From Streptomyces sp. NRRL F-5126 (GTDB lineage Bacteria > Actinomycetota > Actinomycetes > Streptomycetales > Streptomycetaceae), in NCBI RefSeq assembly GCF_000721265.1, contig NZ_JOFZ01000001.1, forward strand, positions 186,001-250,000: a stretch of DNA of 64,000 bases, read 5' to 3'. Below the pieces are notes generated by a model. That model searched no databases. It saw only the letters and a list, made by a program, of their open reading frames with translations, and was not told the DNA's origin. Of the stretch, positions 17,555 through 24,715 are shown piece by piece. The number at the start of each line of letters is the position of its first letter. The first letter of the stretch is position 1. The translations under genes and the position numbers were made by a program.

Positions 17555-18457
17555 TCACAGCTTTCTGTGGCACACCGTCATCCGGTGCGTCGGCTCGTAC
17601 CCCAGCGCCTCGTTGATCGCGCGCATATGGGGGTTGACGTCCGCGGTGTCGGTGAGCAGGCCGCCGAGGCGCGGGTGGCCGCGGCGCGCGTCGAGGATGG
17701 ACGCGGACTTGATCCAGCGCCCGAGCCCGCGGCCGCGGTGCCGTGGCAAGACACCGGTGCCGTAGTGCTGGGCGTCACCCGTGCCGTCGCCGGGGACGAC
17801 GAGCTCGGTGAAGGCGACGACCTCGCCGTCCGAGGTGCTGACGGCGGCGACGGTGTGCAGCAGGTCGCCCCGGTCGGCGACCGCCCGCGCCGCCGCCCGT
17901 ACGCGCTCGACGTCCCAGGCGGGCGTCGCGCGGTCGACCGAGCCCATGGGCATGTCGTCCATGGCGCGGCGCGAGCGCGCGAAGGTCGGCGCGAGGTGCG
18001 CGGGCACGACGCCGTCCCAGGACAGCAGCCGGTAGCCGGCGTGCGGCCGTGCCACGGCGGCGGCGAGCGCGGCGGTGTCGACGTCCTGGAGCGCGAGGCG
18101 TACGTGGATCAGGGTCAGTGCGGTACGGAACCCGCGCGCGGCGAGGAACGCCTCGCCGGCCGATCCGGCGCGCGCCTCGGCCGCGAGGGTCCGGCGCCCC
18201 TCGTCCCTGGCGGCGCGGAGGGCGGCGGCCAGCAGCCGCGTGCCGACGCCGCGCCGCCGCTCGGCGGGATGCACGTGCAGGTCGAGGTCGGCGAGGTGGC
18301 TGCGGCCCTCGGCGCCGGGCAGCCGCACGAAAGCGGAGCCGACGGGGTTGCCGTCCTCGTCGTCGGCGAGCCACGCGAGGCGGCGGGCACCTGGCGCGGA
18401 GGGGACGGCGGGGTCGGCGGACGGGGCGTCGGTCAGTGGGGTGATGCGAGGGAACAA
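17555..18457 (-). CDS. GNAT family N-acetyltransferase with two tandem domains
   Basis: 300 aa. The first GNAT domain has the acetyl-CoA loop HPAERRRGVGTRLL near residue 66-80; the second has VLPRHRGRGLGRWIK near 235-250. The mycothiol synthase MshD has this tandem layout, but the motifs here are not specific enough to assign it. ATG at 18457 with GGAGCC upstream. It is convergent with the EamA gene (10 bp) and divergent from the CoA-transferase gene. Confidence 0.87.
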   Translation of the reverse strand: MFPRITPLTDAPSADPAVPSAPGARRLAWLADDEDGNPVGSAFVRLPGAEGRSHLADLDLHVHPAERRRGVGTRLLAAALRAARDEGRRTLAAEARAGSAGEAFLAARGFRTALTLIHVRLALQDVDTAALAAAVARPHAGYRLLSWDGVVPAHLAPTFARSRRAMDDMPMGSVDRATPAWDVERVRAAARAVADRGDLLHTVAAVSTSDGEVVAFTELVVPGDGTGDAQHYGTGVLPRHRGRGLGRWIKSASILDARRGHPRLGGLLTDTADVNPHMRAINEALGYEPTHRMTVCHRKL

Positions 18458-18597
18458 GGTGGCTCCTGGAGGTAGCGGCGGACGACTTCACGACCTGGGC
18501 GCGCCACGTGATCACTCGTACGCATGAGCCGTACACCTCCTCGTCGGGAACGACCCGCAGACGCTAACGGTCCGCGCGCGGTCGCGACAAGCCGATA

Positions 18598-18626
18598 CCG
18601 CATGGCGTGCGTCCGCACGTATGCGG
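18598..18626. promoter_or_regulatory. Inverted repeat upstream of the CoA-transferase gene
   Basis: CCGCATGGCGTGCG and CGCACGTATGCGG flank a 2-bp centre and pair with one extra base in the left arm. It ends 24 bp before the ATG at 18651. Operator or leader hairpin; no cognate regulator is adjacent. Confidence 0.4.
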
Positions 18627-18650
18627 TGTCCTGCGCCGACAATGGGCGCC

Positions 18651-20066
18651 ATGAACGTGACGCCTCACCCCGACGCCGCGACGGCGACCGCCTGGCAGGC
18701 CCTCGGCGGGCCGCCCGAGCTCCTGGAGCGCGTCTCCTACGAGGGCGCAGCCGACGTCCTGCCCGCGCGGCTGCCCGTGCGGGAGCTGGCGCGTGCCACC
18801 GTGGGCGCCGCGTCCCTGGCCGCCGCCGAGCTGCTCGCGGCGCGGCGCGGGGACGCGCGGGTACCGGCCGTGGCGGTCAAGGAGGGTGCGGTCGCCACCG
18901 CGTTCGTCAGCGAGCGCCACCTGCGGGTCGACGGCAGGCACCCGACGGCCTTCGCGCCGCTGTCCCGCTTCTGGCCGACGTCCGACGGCTGGGTGCGCAC
19001 CCACGCCAACTACCCGCACCACCGGGCCCGGCTGCTGCGCGCGCTCGGCGCCGAGGACATCGGCGACGACGACAGGCTGGTCGCGCGCCTGGCCTCCCAG
19101 CTCGCCGGGTTGCGCGCCGATGACGTGCAGGAGGCCGTGTACACGGGCGGCGGGCTCGCCGTGCGGGTCGCCACCGCGCCGGTGGCGTCCACGCTGCCGC
19201 TGGTGGAGACGGTGGCGGACGGAGCCCAGGCGGGCGGGGCCGCGCCGGGCGGGGCGTCCGGCGCACGGCCGCTGGGGCCTGCGGCGCTGCCCGCGCAGGG
19301 CGTGCGCGTCCTCGACCTGACGCGGGTGATCGCCGGGCCGGTCGCCACCCGCACCCTGGCCCTGCTGGGCGCCGACGTGCTGCGCGTCGACTCGCCGCGG
19401 CTGCCGGAAACGCCGGACGCACACGCCGACACCGGCATGGGCAAGCGCTCGACGCTGCTCGACCTCGCGCCCGGCGGGGCCGACCGTGAGACCTTCGACG
19501 CGCTGCTCGCCTCCGCCGACGTGCTGGTGACCGGCTACCGGCCCGGCGCGCTCGACGGCCTCGGGCTGTCCGCGCACGCCGTACGGGAGCGCCACCCCGG
19601 CCTCGTCGTGGCGCAGCTGTCCGCGTGGGGCTGGTCCGAGGAGGCCGTGGGGCCCTGGGCGGGGCGCCGCGGCTTCGACAGCCTCGTCCAGGCGGCCAGT
19701 GGCATCGCGGCGACGGAGGCGGCGGACGACGGCTCGCCGGGCGCGCTGCCCGCGCAGGCCCTCGACCACGGGACGGGCTACCTGCTCGCCGCCGCGGTCC
19801 TGCGCTCGCTGACCGCGCGGCACGCGACGGGTGCGGGCTCGCATGTGCGGCTGTCGCTCGCGGGCACAGCGCGGTGGCTCCAGCACGGCATCGAAACCGA
19901 TCCCCTGCCGGGGCCGCCGTACGCGCCCGACCAGTACGTCACGGAGCGCCCGTCCCCGGAACTCGCCGTGCGCCACGCGCTGCCGCCCGTCCACTACGAG
20001 GGCGCCCCCGCGGACTGGCGCCACCTCGCGACGCCCTGGGGCTCGGACACCGCGAACTGGTTGTGA
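18651..20066 (+). CDS. CaiB/BaiF (family III) CoA-transferase
   Basis: 471 aa. Family III CoA-transferase features: VRVLDLTRVIAGPVATRTLALLGADVLRVDSP in the middle, then GKRSTLLDLAP, ADVLVTGYRPGALDGLGL and the C-terminal GSHVRLSLAGTARWL. These enzymes swap CoA between carboxylates or catalyse racemisation of acyl-CoA. The first 210 residues form an extra N-terminal segment before the main motif, so it resembles the long actinobacterial subgroup rather than short CaiB. The ATG at 18651 was chosen over an upstream ATG without a ribosome binding site. The next gene starts 32 bp later. Confidence 0.88.
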   Translation: MNVTPHPDAATATAWQALGGPPELLERVSYEGAADVLPARLPVRELARATVGAASLAAAELLAARRGDARVPAVAVKEGAVATAFVSERHLRVDGRHPTAFAPLSRFWPTSDGWVRTHANYPHHRARLLRALGAEDIGDDDRLVARLASQLAGLRADDVQEAVYTGGGLAVRVATAPVASTLPLVETVADGAQAGGAAPGGASGARPLGPAALPAQGVRVLDLTRVIAGPVATRTLALLGADVLRVDSPRLPETPDAHADTGMGKRSTLLDLAPGGADRETFDALLASADVLVTGYRPGALDGLGLSAHAVRERHPGLVVAQLSAWGWSEEAVGPWAGRRGFDSLVQAASGIAATEAADDGSPGALPAQALDHGTGYLLAAAVLRSLTARHATGAGSHVRLSLAGTARWLQHGIETDPLPGPPYAPDQYVTERPSPELAVRHALPPVHYEGAPADWRHLATPWGSDTANWL

Positions 20067-20098
20067 GCGGCGCGGCGGGTCCGGGTACGGTCGACCGC

Positions 20099-20530
20099 AT
20101 GAGTGAGGGCGAGGCGGAGCGCGGCGCGGTCCCGGGCACGGACCGGTCCCCCGCCGATGGCGGGCAGGTGCGGGACTGGACCGGGCGGCCCGTGTGGTTC
20201 GTGCTGAACGAGTCGCTGGCCTTCCTGGTGGAACTGGCCGCGTTCGCCGCGCTGTGCTGGTGGGGGCTGCGTACGGGCGGCACGCTGCTCGCCGTCGTGA
20301 TGCCGCTCGCGGCCATGGTGGTGTGGGGGATGTTCGCCGCGCCCCGCGCCAAGTACACGCTGCCGCTCGCCGGTGTGCTGCTGGTCAAGGCTGTCGTGCT
20401 GGGCGGCGGCGCTGTCGCCCTGTGGGCTGCGGGGCGACCGGTGTGGGCCGTCGCGCTGGCGGTGATCGTGGTCGTCAACACCACGCTGGCGGAGGCCGGC
20501 CGCAGGCAGCCGCCGCGCACCGCCGCGTAG
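20099..20530 (+). CDS. YrdB family membrane protein (DUF2568)
   Basis: 143 aa with four hydrophobic helices after a 35-residue hydrophilic N-terminus. NESLAFLVELAAFAALCWWG and the segment GMFAAPRAKYTLP are hallmarks of this small family. The function is unknown. It is probably co-transcribed with the CoA-transferase (32-bp gap). Confidence 0.82.
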   Translation: MSEGEAERGAVPGTDRSPADGGQVRDWTGRPVWFVLNESLAFLVELAAFAALCWWGLRTGGTLLAVVMPLAAMVVWGMFAAPRAKYTLPLAGVLLVKAVVLGGGAVALWAAGRPVWAVALAVIVVVNTTLAEAGRRQPPRTAA

Positions 20531-20577
20531 GGCCCCGTGGGCCGGGCGGGAACCGGGTGACGCGACGGGCGGCGGCG

Positions 20578-21399
20578 ATGACGGGTAGCGGTAGCGGAGG
20601 ACGAGTGACGGGCGGAAGTGTGACGGGTGACGGCGCGGGCCCGGACGAAGACGGCGCGGTGCGCCCCGGGCGGGCGAGGGCCGTGCTCGACCGGCCCGGG
20701 CTCACGGCGGGCGAGCGCGAGATCCTGCGCGTGCTGGGCAGGGCGGAGGACATCGGCAGCGTCGGCGCGCAGATCCTCGTGTCCGTCGGCGCCTCGATCG
20801 TCGAGGGGCGGCTCAAGCCGGGCGACGACCTGAACTCCGTCGAACTCGCCCGCCGCTTCCACAGCAGCCGCACGCCGGTCAGGGAGGCGCTGGCGACGCT
20901 GGAGCGCGAGGGCCTCGTCGAGATCGCCGCGCGCAAGCGGCCGCGGGTTCGCACGCTGGGGATCGACGAGGTCAGGGAGATCTACGAGCTGCGCGCCGAG
21001 CTGTACGCCCTGGTCAGCAGGCGCATCGTGCGGCACTGCCCGGACGAGCGCCTGGACGAGCTGCGCGAGGCGCAGGCCGACCTGGAAGCAGCGGCGGCGG
21101 ACGGCGACGTGGAGCGCTACTTCTGGCACGTGGTGGGTTTCCGCACGACGGAGGCCAGGCTCGCGGCGAACGAGACGGTGCGCGGCGTCCTCGACTCGGT
21201 GGGCATCAGGACGCTGCAACTGCGCCACCTGAGCCTGTCGTTGCCGGGGCGCGTGGAGACGTCCGTCGGCGACCACAGGCGCCTGCTGCAGGCCTACACC
21301 GAACGGGACGCCGACCTGGCGGCCGCGCTCAACCGCTCCATCGTCCGCCGGGGCCTGGCGGCGGTGGAGGGCTCGGTCTTGAGCGGCTTCTCCGGCTGA
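20578..21399 (+). CDS. GntR family regulator (FadR/FCD subfamily), paralogue of the one at 27608-28348
   Basis: 273 aa. Winged helix GDDLNSVELARRF.SSRTPVREALATLEREGLVEI followed by an all-helical FCD ligand domain (EIYELRAELYALVSR... DVERYFWHVV... LRHLSLSLPGRVETS). The sequence runs parallel to the GntR protein encoded at 27608-28348 over nearly its whole length, including the unusual LQLRHLSLS.PGR segment. It is convergent with the catabolic operon that ends at 21928. The ATG at 20578 was taken; an in-frame GTG at 20557 is possible, and the first 45 residues are poorly structured. Probably a second regulator of the same pathway or of a related substrate. Confidence 0.86.
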   Translation: MTGSGSGGRVTGGSVTGDGAGPDEDGAVRPGRARAVLDRPGLTAGEREILRVLGRAEDIGSVGAQILVSVGASIVEGRLKPGDDLNSVELARRFHSSRTPVREALATLEREGLVEIAARKRPRVRTLGIDEVREIYELRAELYALVSRRIVRHCPDERLDELREAQADLEAAAADGDVERYFWHVVGFRTTEARLAANETVRGVLDSVGIRTLQLRHLSLSLPGRVETSVGDHRRLLQAYTERDADLAAALNRSIVRRGLAAVEGSVLSGFSG

Positions 21400-21927
21400 C
21401 GGGCAGCCCGCTGCCGGGGCGTTCGCCCCTCGCCCGGCCGCGCACGGGCGCCGTGGCGGGCGGAACAGCCGGGGCCGGCGTTCGGCGCGCGGGGCCCCGG
21501 ACTGGCCGCGCGCCGCAGGTAACCCCCGGAGGCAGCACCTCCACGGGCCGAAGCCGCCGCGTGCGGGGCCCGCCGAGAGCCGGAGCCACAGTGGGCGCCT
21601 GCCCCGTCCGGACGGGAGCCGCATTCGGGCCCAACGCCAGGGCCCGGCCGTCCGCGGACCGCCGGAGGCACCCAGACACGGCCCCGGCGCCGGCAGGGCA
21701 CCGCACGCGAGCCCGCTGAGCCGGAAGGCGGCCGGGCGGGCGCCTGCCCCGTCCAGACGGGAGCCGCATACGGCCCAAGACCAGGGGACGGCCGGCCGCG
21801 GGCCGCCGGAGGCACCCAGACACGGCCCCGGCGCCGGCAGGGCACCGCACGCGAGCCCGCTGAGCCAGGAGGCGGCCGGGCGGGCGCCTGCCCCGTCCGG
21901 ACGGGACGATGGTGCCGGACGGTCGTG
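21400..21927. repeat. Gene-free region with 144/145-bp tandem repeats (two full copies plus a partial)
   Basis: Units begin at GGGCGCCTGCCCCGTCC: 21593, 21738 and 21882 (offsets 145 and 144). The first two are nearly identical over their 3' two-thirds, including CACCCAGACACGGCCCCGGC and GGGCACCGCACGCGAGCCCG; the third is cut off about 26 bp in, just before the amidohydrolase stop. It sits between two convergent genes. No coding potential is credible. Confidence 0.8.
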
Positions 21928-22944
21928 TTACGCGCCCCCTCCCCCAGGCGGCCGGAACAGCCCGGCCGCCGACAGCACGCGCGCCCGGTCCTCTTCGGCC
22001 GGTTTCAGCGCGTCGAGCGCGGCCACCGGCCGGTCGAGGCGCATCGGGAACGGGTAGTCGCTGCCGAGCGCGACCCTCCCGGGACCGGCGAAGTCCAGCA
22101 GGTGGCGCAGGGCGTCGTCGTCGTGCAGGACCGTGTCGAAGTACAGCCTGCCGGCGAGCTGCCGCGGGCTCAGCCGGCCCCTCGCCCGTGCCGCCGGCGG
22201 GGCCGCGGTGAAGCCACGGTCGAGCCGGCCCATCTGGTAGGGGACGAAGCCGCCGCCGTGCACCAGCAGGACCCGCAGGCCCGGATACTCCTCCAGGATC
22301 CCGCCGAGCAGCAGCGCGGCCGCCGCGAACGTCGTCTCCGACGGGTTGCCGACCAGGATGTGCAGGAACAGGCGCCGCATCCTCTCGGGCACGTCGAGCT
22401 CCGCCGGGTGCACGATGACCGGCACGTCCAACTCCTGCGCCGTGCGCCAGAAGGGGGCGAGTGACGGATCGTCCAGGCCCGTGCCGCCGACGCGCGCGCC
22501 GATCTGCACGGCCTCGTGGCCGAGTTCCGTGACGGCCCGGCGCAGTTCGGCGGCCGCGAGGTCAGGCGCCTGGAGCGGCACGGCCGCCGCGCCCTTGAAC
22601 CGGCCCGGGTGAGCGGCGCACAGCGCGGCCGTCGAGTCGTTCTGCACGCGGGCCAGCCACAGGCCGTCGCGTGGCGGCAGTTCGTACCCTGCGAGGTCCA
22701 TCCAGGGGGCGACGAGCTGCACGTCGACGCCGGCGGCCGCCATCCACGCGAGCCGCTCCGCGACATCGCTGAGGCGGGGGATCAGCGGCAGCCCGCTCGG
22801 CCTGCCGCCGACCTCGACGCGTGTGACCCGCCTGCCGTCCACCTCGCGCGACGTCAGCCGCACGCCGTGTGCCTCGCCCTCCTCGCGGATGCGGTCCACG
22901 GCGTGCGCGCCGACGTGGTGCGCGTGGACGTCGACGACCGTCAC
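21928..22944 (-). CDS. Amidohydrolase family 2 protein, ACMSD-like decarboxylase
   Basis: 338-aa TIM barrel of the amidohydrolase_2 type, as in alpha-amino-beta-carboxymuconate-semialdehyde decarboxylase and gamma-resorcylate decarboxylase. Metal and acid residues visible: H7 and H9 in DVHAHH, H179 in VIVHPAE, H229 in LLVHGGG, D296 in LGSDYPFPM, with the typical YFDTVLHDDDAL segment. It probably decarboxylates or hydrolyses a ring or ring-cleavage product. The GTG overlaps the preceding stop (GTGA), making it the last gene of a tightly coupled ten-gene operon; repeats follow. Confidence 0.85.
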   Translation of the reverse strand: MTVVDVHAHHVGAHAVDRIREEGEAHGVRLTSREVDGRRVTRVEVGGRPSGLPLIPRLSDVAERLAWMAAAGVDVQLVAPWMDLAGYELPPRDGLWLARVQNDSTAALCAAHPGRFKGAAAVPLQAPDLAAAELRRAVTELGHEAVQIGARVGGTGLDDPSLAPFWRTAQELDVPVIVHPAELDVPERMRRLFLHILVGNPSETTFAAAALLLGGILEEYPGLRVLLVHGGGFVPYQMGRLDRGFTAAPPAARARGRLSPRQLAGRLYFDTVLHDDDALRHLLDFAGPGRVALGSDYPFPMRLDRPVAALDALKPAEEDRARVLSAAGLFRPPGGGGA

Positions 22945-23789
22945 GACGCCGCCCCTGCCCTGGAGGAGCGGCGGACCAGCGCGGCGAGCGCGGCCGCCAC
23001 CGCCTCCGGGTTCTCCAGCGGGGTCAGGTGGCGGGTGCCGGGCACCACCGTCGCCGGGCCGTCCCCGACGAGGTCCGCCAGCGCCCGCGCCATCGCCGGC
23101 GGGGTCGCCAGGTCGTCCTGGCCGACGAGGACCGCGGCCGGGCGGGGCACGGTGGGCGCCGATGCCCTCAGGTCGGCGGCGCCGAGCATGGCGCACGTCG
23201 CCTCGTATGCGCTGAGGTCGTTGGCGGTGAAGACGGCCCGCAGGCGCTCCATCAGCTCGGGCTCCCGCTGGCGGAACGCGTCGCCGAACCATCGCGTCAG
23301 CTGGAACGGGATGAGCGCGCCGAGCCCCTCGCGCCGTGCCTTCGCCGCTCGCCCGGCCCAGTCGGCTGCGGCTGTGGGCCCGTACCAGGCGGTGGTGTCG
23401 ACGAACAGCGCTGCGCGCGTGCGGTCGCGATGGCGGGCGGCGAACGCCTGCGCCACGCAGCCGCCCATCGAGCAGCCCGCGACGATGGCGTCCCGCCATC
23501 CGAGGTGGTCCATCAGGTCGGCCAGGTCGTCGGCGAACTGCTCGACGCTGTAGGGGCCTTGCGGCCGCCCGGAGCGTCCGTGGCCACGGCAGTCGTAGGT
23601 CAGCGCCTCGGCGCGGCCGGCGAGCAGCGGTACCACTCTCGACCACAGCGACCTGTCGAGGGCGAGGCTGTGCACGAGGACGACGCGCGGCGGGTCGGGA
23701 GGCGCGTCCCGCGCGGCGGGTGTGTGCGTGTACGACAGGGCGACGCCGTCGCGGGTGGGTGCCTCGCCGTCGATCGTGGTGCCGGTCAC
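22941..23789 (-). CDS. Alpha/beta hydrolase, 3-oxoadipate enol-lactonase (PcaD)-like
   Basis: 282 aa. Oxyanion strand VVLVHSLALDRSLW near residue 36, YDCRGHGRSG at about 65-74, nucleophile elbow GCSMGG with Ser107, and a C-terminal His in GTRHLTPLENPE, matching the enol-lactone hydrolase group. It may open a lactone or cleave a ring-fission product. It starts with GTG overlapping the FAD-subunit stop, and its own stop overlaps the amidohydrolase start. Placement after a molybdenum hydroxylase suggests a late step of the same route. Confidence 0.86.
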   Translation of the reverse strand: MTGTTIDGEAPTRDGVALSYTHTPAARDAPPDPPRVVLVHSLALDRSLWSRVVPLLAGRAEALTYDCRGHGRSGRPQGPYSVEQFADDLADLMDHLGWRDAIVAGCSMGGCVAQAFAARHRDRTRAALFVDTTAWYGPTAAADWAGRAAKARREGLGALIPFQLTRWFGDAFRQREPELMERLRAVFTANDLSAYEATCAMLGAADLRASAPTVPRPAAVLVGQDDLATPPAMARALADLVGDGPATVVPGTRHLTPLENPEAVAAALAALVRRSSRAGAAS

Positions 23790-24715
23790 CGGCCGCCTCC
23801 TTCGTCTTGTGCGGCGCCGCGTGCCCGGCGCAGCGCGGTGGTGAGCGCCCGCCGCGCGAACTCCGCGATCATGCGCGTCTTGTATGCGGCCGATCCCCGC
23901 ACATCGTCGTAGGGGTGTGTGGAGGATGCGGCGGTCGCCGCGGCCTGTGCGACGAGCTCTTCGCCTGCCGTCTCGCCGAGCAGCCGGGTCAGGTCGACGG
24001 CGACGGGACCGCCCTCGACGGAGCCGACGGCGAGGGAGAGCCTGCGGGCGCGGCCATGCGCGTCGAGCGAGGCGACGGCGGCGACGTGCACGCACGCGTA
24101 CTCCCACACGCCGCGGACCAGGAATTTCTCGAAGGCCGAGCCGGTGGCGCCGTCCTCGGGGCGCGGCAGCGGCAGGCGGACGGACTCGATCAGCTCGTCG
24201 CGCCGCAGCCCGCCGGGGCCGGTCAGCTCCCCCATGGCGAGCGTGCGTGGGCCCCGGGCGCCGCGCACGGCGAGTACCGCTCCGGCGGCGGTCAGCGCGA
24301 CGGGCGGATCGTGCGCGTCGTCGCGCGCCGCGATGTTCCCGCCGAGTGTGACCAGCCTGCGTACGCGGGCGGTGGCGACCGACCCGCACGCCTCGCTGAC
24401 GGCGGGCCAGACGCGGGCGAGTCTCTCGTCGGCGGCGCACGCTTCGAGGCGCATGCCGGCGCCGAGGGTGGTCCCGTCGCTGTCGTGCCGTATCTCCGAC
24501 AGGCCGGGCAGCCCGGCCAGCGAGACGAGGGTGGCCGCGCGCGCCGTCGTGTTGCGGTGGTGGCGGTCGAGCGCGTGGCGGACACCGCCGCCGAGCGCGG
24601 CGGCATCGTCCGCGGCGAGCAGCGCCACCGCCTCGTCGACCGTGCCCGGTACGACGATCCCGACGGGTGCGCGGCGTGCGTCGAGCGGGGCGGGTCCGGG
24701 TGCGAGCGTGGTCAT
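23786..24715 (-). CDS. Molybdenum hydroxylase FAD-binding (medium) subunit
   Basis: 309 aa, CoxM/xanthine dehydrogenase FAD subunit type. FAD-binding signatures: the AALGGGVRHAL stretch, EIRHDSDGTTLGAGMRLEA, the second FAD contact TLGGNIAARDDAHDPP (TxGGN), and a C-terminal CO dehydrogenase flavoprotein domain ending with DVRGSAAYKTRM. It passes electrons from the 2Fe-2S subunit to the final acceptor. ATG overlaps the large-subunit stop (ATGA) and its stop overlaps the hydrolase GTG. Confidence 0.92.
   Translation of the reverse strand: MTTLAPGPAPLDARRAPVGIVVPGTVDEAVALLAADDAAALGGGVRHALDRHHRNTTARAATLVSLAGLPGLSEIRHDSDGTTLGAGMRLEACAADERLARVWPAVSEACGSVATARVRRLVTLGGNIAARDDAHDPPVALTAAGAVLAVRGARGPRTLAMGELTGPGGLRRDELIESVRLPLPRPEDGATGSAFEKFLVRGVWEYACVHVAAVASLDAHGRARRLSLAVGSVEGGPVAVDLTRLLGETAGEELVAQAAATAASSTHPYDDVRGSAAYKTRMIAEFARRALTTALRRARGAAQDEGGGR

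Noticed and set aside
17555..18457. Mycothiol synthase MshD
   Set aside because: The tandem GNAT layout is shared, but I could not identify MshD-specific residues or mycothiol neighbours.
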